DNA of 33,760 bases. Source: Spirochaetia bacterium (GTDB lineage: Bacteria; Spirochaetota; Spirochaetia; DSM-16054; Sediminispirochaetaceae). The stretch spans positions 1 to 33,760 of the forward strand of contig JAIPFV010000022.1 in assembly GCA_021736475.1 (NCBI GenBank), given 5' to 3'. Numbering within the stretch: the stretch's first letter is position 1; each line of letters begins with the position of its first letter. The position numbers and the translations under genes were made by a program. The notes under the pieces were generated by a model that worked only from the letters and a program-made list of their open reading frames with translations, did no database searches and was not told the DNA's origin. Of the stretch, positions 8,182-15,617 are shown piece by piece.

Positions 8182-10032
8182 CTAAGGTGCTTCTGCATTA
8201 GAGGCCCTTAGCTCCTGCAGTATTTTTTGTACTTTGGCGCTGTTCTGACTTCGACAGGCCATCATAAGCTTGAACAGACGTCCGGAGGTATCCTGATCTT
8301 TAACTTTTTGGGCAAAATTCCGAATTTGCTGTGCATGTTCTTCTAGTTGTTCATACTCACTGCTCTGCAAGTTCTCTACATCCACTTTATATAGACCCGA
8401 GAGCAGCTCCTGAAGCTCATCAAGCATATATGCTTCCTTCTGCTCTTGCCGCTGCTTCGGCTGTAATTCCTCCTGGGGTTCAATTAGTTTACCCAAATTG
8501 AAAGTACGTGCATCATCCTTCCACTCTTCGCTTCCAGCGCCCATCAACAGATGATCCAAATGCTTCAGCAACTTGCGTCTGGGAATAGGACAATACAGGT
8601 AGGTTGCGGCAGGTTCTTCCTGTACATTTTTCTGGCTGCTGCGCACAAGGTATAACAGCCTTGTTGCAGGAACACCCATCTCTCTAAGACTTTTCCCGAT
8701 TCTGTGGCATGAGGTGTAGGTATCCTCAATCACAAAGAGACTCCCGGAGCTTACCCGATATTCACCGGACCTGTCCGGGATAGTGAGGGGTACCCCCCAA
8801 CTCTCAAATTGGCGTCGCCGAATTTCGGTGGTGAACGAATCTGAGCTTAAATAAAACACCGGGAGAGCACTGCTAAAATCCGGAGAATCCAAAACTTCTC
8901 TATCAGCCAAAACCCCGGGTTCAAGCTGCAGACTGAAGGTAAACTCACTCCCTTCACCTGCAGTCGAAGAGATTTCGATTGTACCTCCCATAAGCTGTAT
9001 CGTATCATTCACAATTGCCAATCCCAATCCGGCTCCATCATAAGCCCGGGTAGAGGTACTGTCCACCTGATGAAATGATTTAAACACATTCTGCCTTTCC
9101 GATTCAGGGATCCCGCATCCGGTGTCACGAATCCTGCCGGTTAAAACTATTTTATCTTTGTGCATCTCGTCAATCTCTGTCTGTACCTTCAAATGTACCC
9201 AACCGAGGTCGGTAAATTTAACAGCGTTACTCAGCAGATTTACCAGAACTTGTTCTACTTTATCGGAATCACCATGAAGATGAAATCGACTGGTTTCATC
9301 TATTTCAATATATACACGCAGGTTCTTTTTCTGAATTTGAGTCCAGAGTTTGTTTATCGAGTTCTCGATTACCTCGTCCAGATAAAAATCATGTGTATTG
9401 ATAATTACCTTACCCGCTTCCACTTTAGAAAACTCCAGGAGTGAATCGATCATGGTCAAGAGGTTTCTCCCGGAGCTCTCTATAATCTGCAAATAATCCT
9501 TCTGTTCCTCGGGCTCATTGGTCTTCAGTGCCAACTGGGTCATCCCGAGAATACTGTTCAGGGGGGTTCGCAGTTCATGACTCACATTCGCTAAAAACTC
9601 ACTCTTCGCCCGGCTTCCCGCTTCGGCTTTTTCTTTTGCCGTTATTAACTCCTGCTCAATTTTGTATTTGTACAGGGCCATTTCAATGGTGGAGTAAATT
9701 TCCCGTTCCTGAAACGGTTTTAGAATATACCCGAAAGGCTCGGTTACCTTGGCACGGGCTAGGGTGGTTTCATCGGAATAGGCGGTAATGTAAATTACAG
9801 GTGTGCCTAGAGTGCTCTTTATTCGTTCGGCAGCCTGGATACCATCCATATTCCCCTTAAGGTGAATATCCATCAGTATCAGATCCGGCTTCTCCTGTTC
9901 CGCCTTCGCTACAGCATCTTCGCCTGACAGGACATGCTCTATTACCGAATACCCAAGCGCACTGAGCCGTCGCTCCATATCCATAGCTACAATGCTTTCA
10001 TCTTCTACAAGTAAAATTCGTACGGACGCCAT
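8182..10032 (-). CDS. Soluble histidine kinase, REC-HisKA-HATPase with C-terminal degenerate receiver
   Basis: 616 residues from the ATG at 10032. An in-frame ATG 17 codons upstream would overlap the preceding gene; the shorter form starts right at the receiver (MASVRILLVEDE), as in the paralogues. The receiver has E10/D11, D55 and K105. HisKA has H152 in ANVSHELRTP. HATPase has an N-box (LVNLLSNAVKF), DTGCGI at 303-308 and GAGLGL at 333-338. Residues about 390-497 look like a receiver that lacks the acidic pocket and phospho-Asp. Residues 500-616 are polar and helical, with no Hpt histidine motif that I can recognise. There are no membrane segments. It lies 25 bp behind the LuxR-type regulator gene. 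Confidence 0.92.
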   Translation of the reverse strand: MASVRILLVEDESIVAMDMERRLSALGYSVIEHVLSGEDAVAKAEQEKPDLILMDIHLKGNMDGIQAAERIKSTLGTPVIYITAYSDETTLARAKVTEPFGYILKPFQEREIYSTIEMALYKYKIEQELITAKEKAEAGSRAKSEFLANVSHELRTPLNSILGMTQLALKTNEPEEQKDYLQIIESSGRNLLTMIDSLLEFSKVEAGKVIINTHDFYLDEVIENSINKLWTQIQKKNLRVYIEIDETSRFHLHGDSDKVEQVLVNLLSNAVKFTDLGWVHLKVQTEIDEMHKDKIVLTGRIRDTGCGIPESERQNVFKSFHQVDSTSTRAYDGAGLGLAIVNDTIQLMGGTIEISSTAGEGSEFTFSLQLEPGVLADREVLDSPDFSSALPVFYLSSDSFTTEIRRRQFESWGVPLTIPDRSGEYRVSSGSLFVIEDTYTSCHRIGKSLREMGVPATRLLYLVRSSQKNVQEEPAATYLYCPIPRRKLLKHLDHLLMGAGSEEWKDDARTFNLGKLIEPQEELQPKQRQEQKEAYMLDELQELLSGLYKVDVENLQSSEYEQLEEHAQQIRNFAQKVKDQDTSGRLFKLMMACRSQNSAKVQKILQELRASNAEAP

Positions 10033-10057
10033 AACACTACCCCATAATTGCCTTAAC

Positions 10058-10702
10058 TTATTTTTGTAGTAGATTCCACTCAACCGCCCGCTGTATCAGT
10101 TCGGTTGAAGAATGCAGGTCTAATTTTGTTTTCAGGTGAGACTTATAGGTTTCGATTGTTTTTACACTTAAAGTTAAACGCTTTGCAATTTCCCGCGTTT
10201 CCAGCCCATCACCAATCATGCGGAATACTTCAAACTCCCGGTCACTCAGGACATCGATTGGAGAAGTTTCCTTTTTAGAATTGCCTGCAAATTGCGATAA
10301 CATTCTCGCGTGCATATCATCACTCAGGTACATAGAGCCCTTTAGTACCGTCCTAATTGCGGTCATTACATTTTCGGTAGCCTCACTTTTCATTATATAA
10401 CCTTTGGCTCCGGCGCGAAGTGCACGCTCGGCATATACCCGTTCGTCGTGCAGTGAGATCACCATAGTTTTTACTTTTGGATACTGTGCGTTGATAGTTT
10501 TAATTAATTCAAGGCCATCGCTTTCTTTTAGAGTAAGATCCACCAAAGCTAAATCCGGCTGAGTTTCGGAAATAACTGTCTGAGCAGACAGATGATCTTC
10601 GGCCTCTCCTACTACAGTAAGGTCCGCCTCTCGATTGATAAGCTGGGCAAAGCCTTTGCGCACAATCGGATGATCATCAATAATCACGATGCGTTTTTCC
10701 AT
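10058..10702 (-). CDS. NarL/LuxR-family response regulator
   Basis: 214 residues. The receiver (1-120) has D9/D10, D55 in LALVDLTLKE and K105. A GerE/LuxR helix-turn-helix spans about 150-205, with the usual D-R-E-F-E-V-F start, the REIAKRLTLSVKTIETYKSH recognition region and a final helix. It is a phosphorylation-controlled DNA-binding transcription factor and the only DNA-binding output among the five signalling proteins here. It starts at an ATG with AAGGA about 7 nt upstream, 11 nt after the stop of the NarX-like kinase gene, its most likely cognate partner. Confidence 0.95.
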   Translation of the reverse strand: MEKRIVIIDDHPIVRKGFAQLINREADLTVVGEAEDHLSAQTVISETQPDLALVDLTLKESDGLELIKTINAQYPKVKTMVISLHDERVYAERALRAGAKGYIMKSEATENVMTAIRTVLKGSMYLSDDMHARMLSQFAGNSKKETSPIDVLSDREFEVFRMIGDGLETREIAKRLTLSVKTIETYKSHLKTKLDLHSSTELIQRAVEWNLLQK

Positions 10703-10713
10703 CAGTGTTCCTT

Positions 10714-12108
10714 CTACTGAAATTTTGGAACCCGACAGATTACTGTGGTTCCTTGGTGCTCATTATCATAAATAGAAAGACGTCCATTTATGATATTGGA
10801 CCGAAACTCCATTATTTTCAAACCTAATCCCTGGCTTTCATGACGTTCAATACCTTTTCCATTATCACGGACCTGAAGAAAATACTCGGAATCCTCTTCC
10901 TTTAACAATACCTCAACTTTCTGTGCATCCCCATGGCGCTTTGCATTGGTAATCGCCTCCTGGGCAATATGATACAATTGAGTAGCCATAGTTCCGTCGG
11001 TAATATCGTTCTTCAGATCAGTGGTACACTCTATTGTGCAGTTATACAGGCTCTCTATCTGCAGAGTGAGTTCCTTTAAGGCAACCGATAAACCCTGATT
11101 TTCCAGAGTGACGGTGAGCAGATTTTTGGCTAAATTACGTGTCTGCTTAATTGACTGGTTCACCATATCCTGGATTCGCCGGGCAGACTCAACTTCCTCC
11201 GGGCATTCAGCCTCCTGCAGCATATTCTCCAGCAGTTTTAGTTGTAGAGATATTCCGGTAAGATTCTGACCAAGATTATCATGCAGGTCTTTTCCGATTC
11301 TGCGGCGTTCCTTTTCAGAAATTTCAAGGATCTCTCTCTCCAACTGCTTTTTGGCAGTAATGTCGCGAGCAATCAGAGACACACCGGTAACCTCATTCAT
11401 CAAACCGCGAATCGGATTGATTTTCAGAGAGATATTAATCACCTCACCGCTTTTTGTCTGCCTCACCGTTTCATAGTGCTCTACTTCAATATTCTCACCT
11501 ATTTTATCTAAAATATCCGGCAGTTCATTAGGGTAAAAGGGAGGTGTAAGGAGAAGAAGATTTTTACCGCGCACCTCTTCCTCGGTATAACCGAATATCT
11601 TTTCAGCCCCCTTGTTCCAACTGATAATAGTCCCATCCAGGGTCGCACCTATTACGGCATCGTTGATACTCTTAAGTGTGATAGATAGAATCTCCTCATT
11701 TTTCCGCGCCTTCAGCTCCATCTTATGTCGGTAGAGTGCCATTTCAATCATGGAGTGCAGATCATTTTGATGGGAGCTTTTGGTTATGTAACCGTAGGGT
11801 TCAGTTTTTTTTGCCCGGGACAGGGTATCTTCATCTGAAAAGGTAGAGAGAAAAATAAAGGGGATGCTGAAACGCCTGCGCAGTTGTCGAGCCGTATCAA
11901 TCCCATCCAATTCGCCCTTCAGCTTCACATCCAGCAGGACTAAATCCAAACTGTGAGCACTAATTACCTCTAGTGCTTTCTCGCCGCTCTCGACAGGCGG
12001 AAGAACAGTGTAACCCAGCGATTCCAGGGTTCGTGTTATATCGAGGGCGACTATCTGTTCATCCTCAACAACCAGAATAATCGGCTTATTGTCATGATTA
12101 TTCGACAA
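10714..12108 (-). CDS. Soluble NarX-type histidine kinase, REC-PAS-HisKA_3-HATPase
   Basis: 464 residues. The receiver has E15/D16, phospho-acceptor D60 in LVLLDVKLKG and K110 in ITKSS; the usual Pro after Lys is replaced by Ser. A PAS domain spans about 138-252. A HisKA_3 dimerisation domain has H276 in GKDLHDNLGQNL, the NarX/DegS signature. HATPase has EAITNAKRHG (384-393) and DNGKGI (415-420). The start is TTG, fixed by an AGGAGG exactly 7 nt upstream. HisKA_3 kinases normally pair with NarL-type regulators, and one follows 11 nt downstream. There is no transmembrane segment, so the sensed signal should be cytoplasmic or delivered through the receiver and PAS domains. Confidence 0.94.
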   Translation of the reverse strand: MSNNHDNKPIILVVEDEQIVALDITRTLESLGYTVLPPVESGEKALEVISAHSLDLVLLDVKLKGELDGIDTARQLRRRFSIPFIFLSTFSDEDTLSRAKKTEPYGYITKSSHQNDLHSMIEMALYRHKMELKARKNEEILSITLKSINDAVIGATLDGTIISWNKGAEKIFGYTEEEVRGKNLLLLTPPFYPNELPDILDKIGENIEVEHYETVRQTKSGEVINISLKINPIRGLMNEVTGVSLIARDITAKKQLEREILEISEKERRRIGKDLHDNLGQNLTGISLQLKLLENMLQEAECPEEVESARRIQDMVNQSIKQTRNLAKNLLTVTLENQGLSVALKELTLQIESLYNCTIECTTDLKNDITDGTMATQLYHIAQEAITNAKRHGDAQKVEVLLKEEDSEYFLQVRDNGKGIERHESQGLGLKIMEFRSNIINGRLSIYDNEHQGTTVICRVPKFQ

Positions 12109-12115
12109 TCTGTTT

Positions 12116-12121
12116 CCTCCT
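12116..12121 (-). promoter_or_regulatory. Ribosome-binding site that fixes a TTG start
   Basis: AGGAGG on the minus strand, 7 nt before the TTG at 12106-12108. No ATG lies at a suitable distance, so this supports TTG as initiator of the NarX-like kinase. Confidence 0.85.
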
Positions 12122-12166
12122 GCGTTGCAGCAAATCGGCGTGTGGAAATTTAACAGGAAGGCCTAT

Positions 12167-13957
12167 TTATAAGAAATCATTCGTTTCTACGTAGGCACCC
12201 AGCTGTACACCGGTTTCTAAAAAACCGGCTTTCCGCTTTTTAATTCTAATCTGTGCTAGTATAACCTTCTGCTCTTCGAGATATTTCCATTGTTGTAATG
12301 AGAATGGATCGTTTACGCTAATTCCGGTTTCATCGGCCACACTACCGTTATACACTTTCTCAACTAAATATCTGGTGCCCAGTAGGTTATCACGAACTTT
12401 TTCCACCTGCATACCGAATGCAGGAGCAAATAGCTGTTCAGGCTGTCCATAATCGATAACTTTCTTTAGTGGGATTTCCGGCCTTGTACTCAGAACAGTA
12501 CGCCCCTGGTGTTGTATTGATCCGCGGCTCCATTTTATTTCTACTAAAGTCTCAGGCCTATATTGAAGAATGGTATCATGGGCTGAAACTATGGAATCCA
12601 CAGCTGTTCCGGCTAGTTCCTGCAGTACATCTCCGGCTTGAATGCCGATTCTATCGGCAGGACTGCTCGGAAGCACATACGTAACCTCCAGGCCCGCATC
12701 CATTTTATACAACGATACCCCTAAAAAGGGGTGTGATATCTGACCATCGTTATACAGCTGGGGAAAGATATGCATTACCCACTGAACAGGTATCGCAAAG
12801 TTGATACCCTCAAACTGCTCTATTCCGGCAAATACTACTCCAATTAAATTGCCATTTCCGTCAAGCAGGGGACCGCCGCTGTTTCCTTGGTTTATAGGAA
12901 CATCGACCTGAACCACATTTCCCATTTGTAAAAACCGGCGATCAGTAGCAGATACAATTCCGGAGGTAACTGTATTCTCCAGCCCCCCGGGAGAACCGAT
13001 AGCATAGATCTTATCGCCCGCAGTCTGTTCCTTCACCGGACTGAAGGAGAGCACGGTCTCCGGTGACACTTCTACCTTTAATAAAGCGATATCAAAGGCA
13101 CTATCGTATCCCACCACCCTGGCAGGTATTTTATCTTCAGGTTTTTTCGACGGTCGGATATAAAGGCGTGAGTAGCCTTCATATTTTGGATCCACCTGGC
13201 TTCTAATAACATGATAGTTGGTAATGATGTATCCACGACGGTCTACATAGAATCCGCTTCCGATGACCCGGTCGGGTAATCCTACCCCATCTTCAATCCG
13301 CATCCCGCGATTAACCCAGATAGTTACAGTTCCACGTATAAGCTGGGCCTGACTGTATTTATCGGCTGAATTTTCCGGCAACTGATGCACCGGCTCGACA
13401 TCGCGCCTCCCCAGCTCCTCCAAAATCATACCGGCGGTAGTGTACTTTTCCTCCTCAATAGCCCCTTCCAGCATCCGCTGCAGGTGCTCCTCTTCAAAGA
13501 TGGAAAAGTTCTCGATCTGCCGAGCTAAGGCTAAGGCCCGGACGGGGTTACCTTTTTCAAGCTCAAACATAACATGGTCACGCTTCAGGGAAAGGTGGTC
13601 ACGATCAAGGACCTCTTCCCAACCTGCTTGCCGGGCTGAAACCGAAAGGCGTAAAGCAGTTTCATATTCATTCTTTTCGAGGGAAGTTTGAAATTTCTGC
13701 TTCAAATCCTCCTTGAGTTTTTCCTTTAATACTGCAATTTCCGAGGCTTGTTCACCGGCCCCCTCACGCTCTCCACGGGACCGCAGCAGGAACAGGTCTT
13801 GCATGGCCGTTACAATCCGGCCGTCTTCCCGGTCCTGTTCGATTCTACTTACATTTATTTCATACAGAGGCTGAATTGCCCCATTCTCAGCTACACCGGC
13901 ACAGCCGGTAAGTAGTATCACTACAGCTCCTAACAGGAGCCCATAACGTTGTATCAT
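12167..13957 (-). CDS. Lipoprotein HtrA-like serine protease with PDZ domain and helical N-terminal extension
   Basis: 596 residues. A lipoprotein signal peptide ends in LLTGC (Cys19). Residues about 30-195 are charged and helical, possibly TPR-like, an unusual addition for an HtrA-type enzyme. The trypsin-like domain has all three catalytic residues: H249 in TNYHV, D289 in FDIAL and S360 in GNSGGP. A PDZ domain follows at about 410-485, and a weaker PDZ-like segment near 530-560. Such S1C proteases degrade or refold damaged envelope proteins. The ATG lies one base beyond the stop of the upstream exported protein, so the two are probably co-translated. It stands last in the rplY-pth-tilS-ftsH series. 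Confidence 0.93.
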   Translation of the reverse strand: MIQRYGLLLGAVVILLTGCAGVAENGAIQPLYEINVSRIEQDREDGRIVTAMQDLFLLRSRGEREGAGEQASEIAVLKEKLKEDLKQKFQTSLEKNEYETALRLSVSARQAGWEEVLDRDHLSLKRDHVMFELEKGNPVRALALARQIENFSIFEEEHLQRMLEGAIEEEKYTTAGMILEELGRRDVEPVHQLPENSADKYSQAQLIRGTVTIWVNRGMRIEDGVGLPDRVIGSGFYVDRRGYIITNYHVIRSQVDPKYEGYSRLYIRPSKKPEDKIPARVVGYDSAFDIALLKVEVSPETVLSFSPVKEQTAGDKIYAIGSPGGLENTVTSGIVSATDRRFLQMGNVVQVDVPINQGNSGGPLLDGNGNLIGVVFAGIEQFEGINFAIPVQWVMHIFPQLYNDGQISHPFLGVSLYKMDAGLEVTYVLPSSPADRIGIQAGDVLQELAGTAVDSIVSAHDTILQYRPETLVEIKWSRGSIQHQGRTVLSTRPEIPLKKVIDYGQPEQLFAPAFGMQVEKVRDNLLGTRYLVEKVYNGSVADETGISVNDPFSLQQWKYLEEQKVILAQIRIKKRKAGFLETGVQLGAYVETNDFL

Positions 13958-13958
13958 A

Positions 13959-15617
13959 TTATTTATTCTCTAACTGCATCTGATATTCGACCTTACCGTC
14001 TTCATCAGTATCCCACTTCCGTATTGGAGTACTGCCTGCATACTCTTCAATATACTCCGGAATACTGTTCTTATTTCCATCATAAGTAATTCTTATAAGC
14101 TTTGCATCCCGATAATACTCAATAATTTCAAAAAATCCGTCGCCGTCCATATCCCGTCGCCGTTTGGTAATCGTTCCGGATAGAAAGTCTGATTCCACCC
14201 GCGTATTTTCCCTTGCCACCGCCTCTAATAGGCCCTTGTCACGCGAAAAAGAGTAGGTATATGGATCTTTTCTATTCTCTTCAGCTCGTATATCTGCAGA
14301 TTTAGCCAAAAGGGTACTGAGTGCAGGTACCGTTTCAACAGTCGGCAGCGGCACCCGGTACGGGGCATTATAGTCCTCCCAGCCCGGCAGTTTATACTCC
14401 ACACTGTAGGGCACCAGATCGATCTCAATCATCGAGCTTCCCACACTGCTCTCTGCTCTCAACAACTGGGGGTAATTAGAATAATACAACCTTAGCGAAC
14501 TAGTATCCCCTGTCTGCACACTTAGCCAGGAGGGGCGTCCCTCCTGCAGTTCTAAAACCCTTTCAAACCGAAGTTCACCGTGTGAGGTCTCATCTACTCG
14601 CTGAATAATCCCGCGTATGTATGTCTCGCGGATCTCCACCTCGCCGTCCTTATCCGGATCACGAGTCACTTCACCGCTAAACTTTAGGAAAGCTCGAGTG
14701 ACATCGGATTCACTAGAAAAAACTCTAGCGATGTCCAATAACATGCTGAGCTGTGTATCAGTTACAGTGGTAAGACTAGAAAAGAGCCGCTCCAGTTCCT
14801 CCAAAGAAAGCTCCTGGCCCAAACGGTATCCCTGCACACGGGAGAAAAAATCGCTCCCCCACCTTTCAGAGTACAGCACAAGCAGTTCTGCAAGATCAGC
14901 AGGGCGGTGGGTAGCAGCTATCAGTGCCTGGTAAGCCGGTTTAGTATAATAATTACTTTCATTGTTTCGTAGGATATTCTGTCGCAGCTGACGACGGTAT
15001 TCAGAGTTCTGCTGAGCATACTGTTGTTGAAAAAGGGACTCCCCCGGATACAGATTTATACCTCTGCTCACCTGCTTCTTTAGCTGCTCTGTTCGCCCCT
15101 CAGTATGCAAGGCACGTACGGCAATTTTTAGATACTCCCGCTGTTGTTGTTGCTCATAGGGGAGGTTCTGAAGTAGAACCAGCGCCCGTTGGGCATGGTC
15201 AAAACGGGTTAACAAGTCCAGGTACTCAAGAAACACATTCTCTTTACCAAATAGGCCAAACACTTCTCCGCTCAATGCGGCGGTCATAAGCTCAATAGCT
15301 CTCTCGTAATTTTCATTCTGTATATGTGTTTTAGCCTCCAAATACAGTGCATCCGGATTATTCTTCCAAAACACAAGTGCGGTATCAGTAAATTTTGCGC
15401 TTAATTCAGGGTTTCCCGCCTCAGAGCTTTGACGGGCCAGCCGGGTATAGTGGGCCGAAAGTTCCTGATTAGGTAGTGAACCGTACTGCTGCCCATACAA
15501 AGATATGCCGGGGAGACTGAACAGAAGTGTGAAGATGAGCGCATAAAAAATGCTGTTACCCTCTATCTTCGGCCTCTTCCCCCGTTTCGGGTGACTCTGT
15601 ACGCTGATTTGTCTCAC
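13959..15617 (-). CDS. Exported protein with TPR-like N-terminal part and Asp-rich Ca-loop-like repeats
   Basis: I do not recognise a named family. The GTG at 15617 is my preferred start: it has GGAG 6 nt upstream and gives a basic n-region followed by a hydrophobic signal core (about 24-41). It places the first 62 nt inside the ftsH 3' end. A longer open frame upstream only shadows ftsH; a rare ATT start after the ftsH stop is an alternative. Residues about 50-310 are helical and TPR-like. Four short acidic loops resemble EF-hand or dockerin calcium loops: D320-x-D322-x-D324-G, D489-x-D491-x-D493-G, D513-x-N-x-N and D536-x-D538-x-D540-G. Each is followed by an E-rich strand. It is probably periplasmic or surface-exposed. 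The HtrA-like lipoprotein gene follows after one base. Confidence 0.72.
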   Translation of the reverse strand: MRQISVQSHPKRGKRPKIEGNSIFYALIFTLLFSLPGISLYGQQYGSLPNQELSAHYTRLARQSSEAGNPELSAKFTDTALVFWKNNPDALYLEAKTHIQNENYERAIELMTAALSGEVFGLFGKENVFLEYLDLLTRFDHAQRALVLLQNLPYEQQQQREYLKIAVRALHTEGRTEQLKKQVSRGINLYPGESLFQQQYAQQNSEYRRQLRQNILRNNESNYYTKPAYQALIAATHRPADLAELLVLYSERWGSDFFSRVQGYRLGQELSLEELERLFSSLTTVTDTQLSMLLDIARVFSSESDVTRAFLKFSGEVTRDPDKDGEVEIRETYIRGIIQRVDETSHGELRFERVLELQEGRPSWLSVQTGDTSSLRLYYSNYPQLLRAESSVGSSMIEIDLVPYSVEYKLPGWEDYNAPYRVPLPTVETVPALSTLLAKSADIRAEENRKDPYTYSFSRDKGLLEAVARENTRVESDFLSGTITKRRRDMDGDGFFEIIEYYRDAKLIRITYDGNKNSIPEYIEEYAGSTPIRKWDTDEDGKVEYQMQLENK

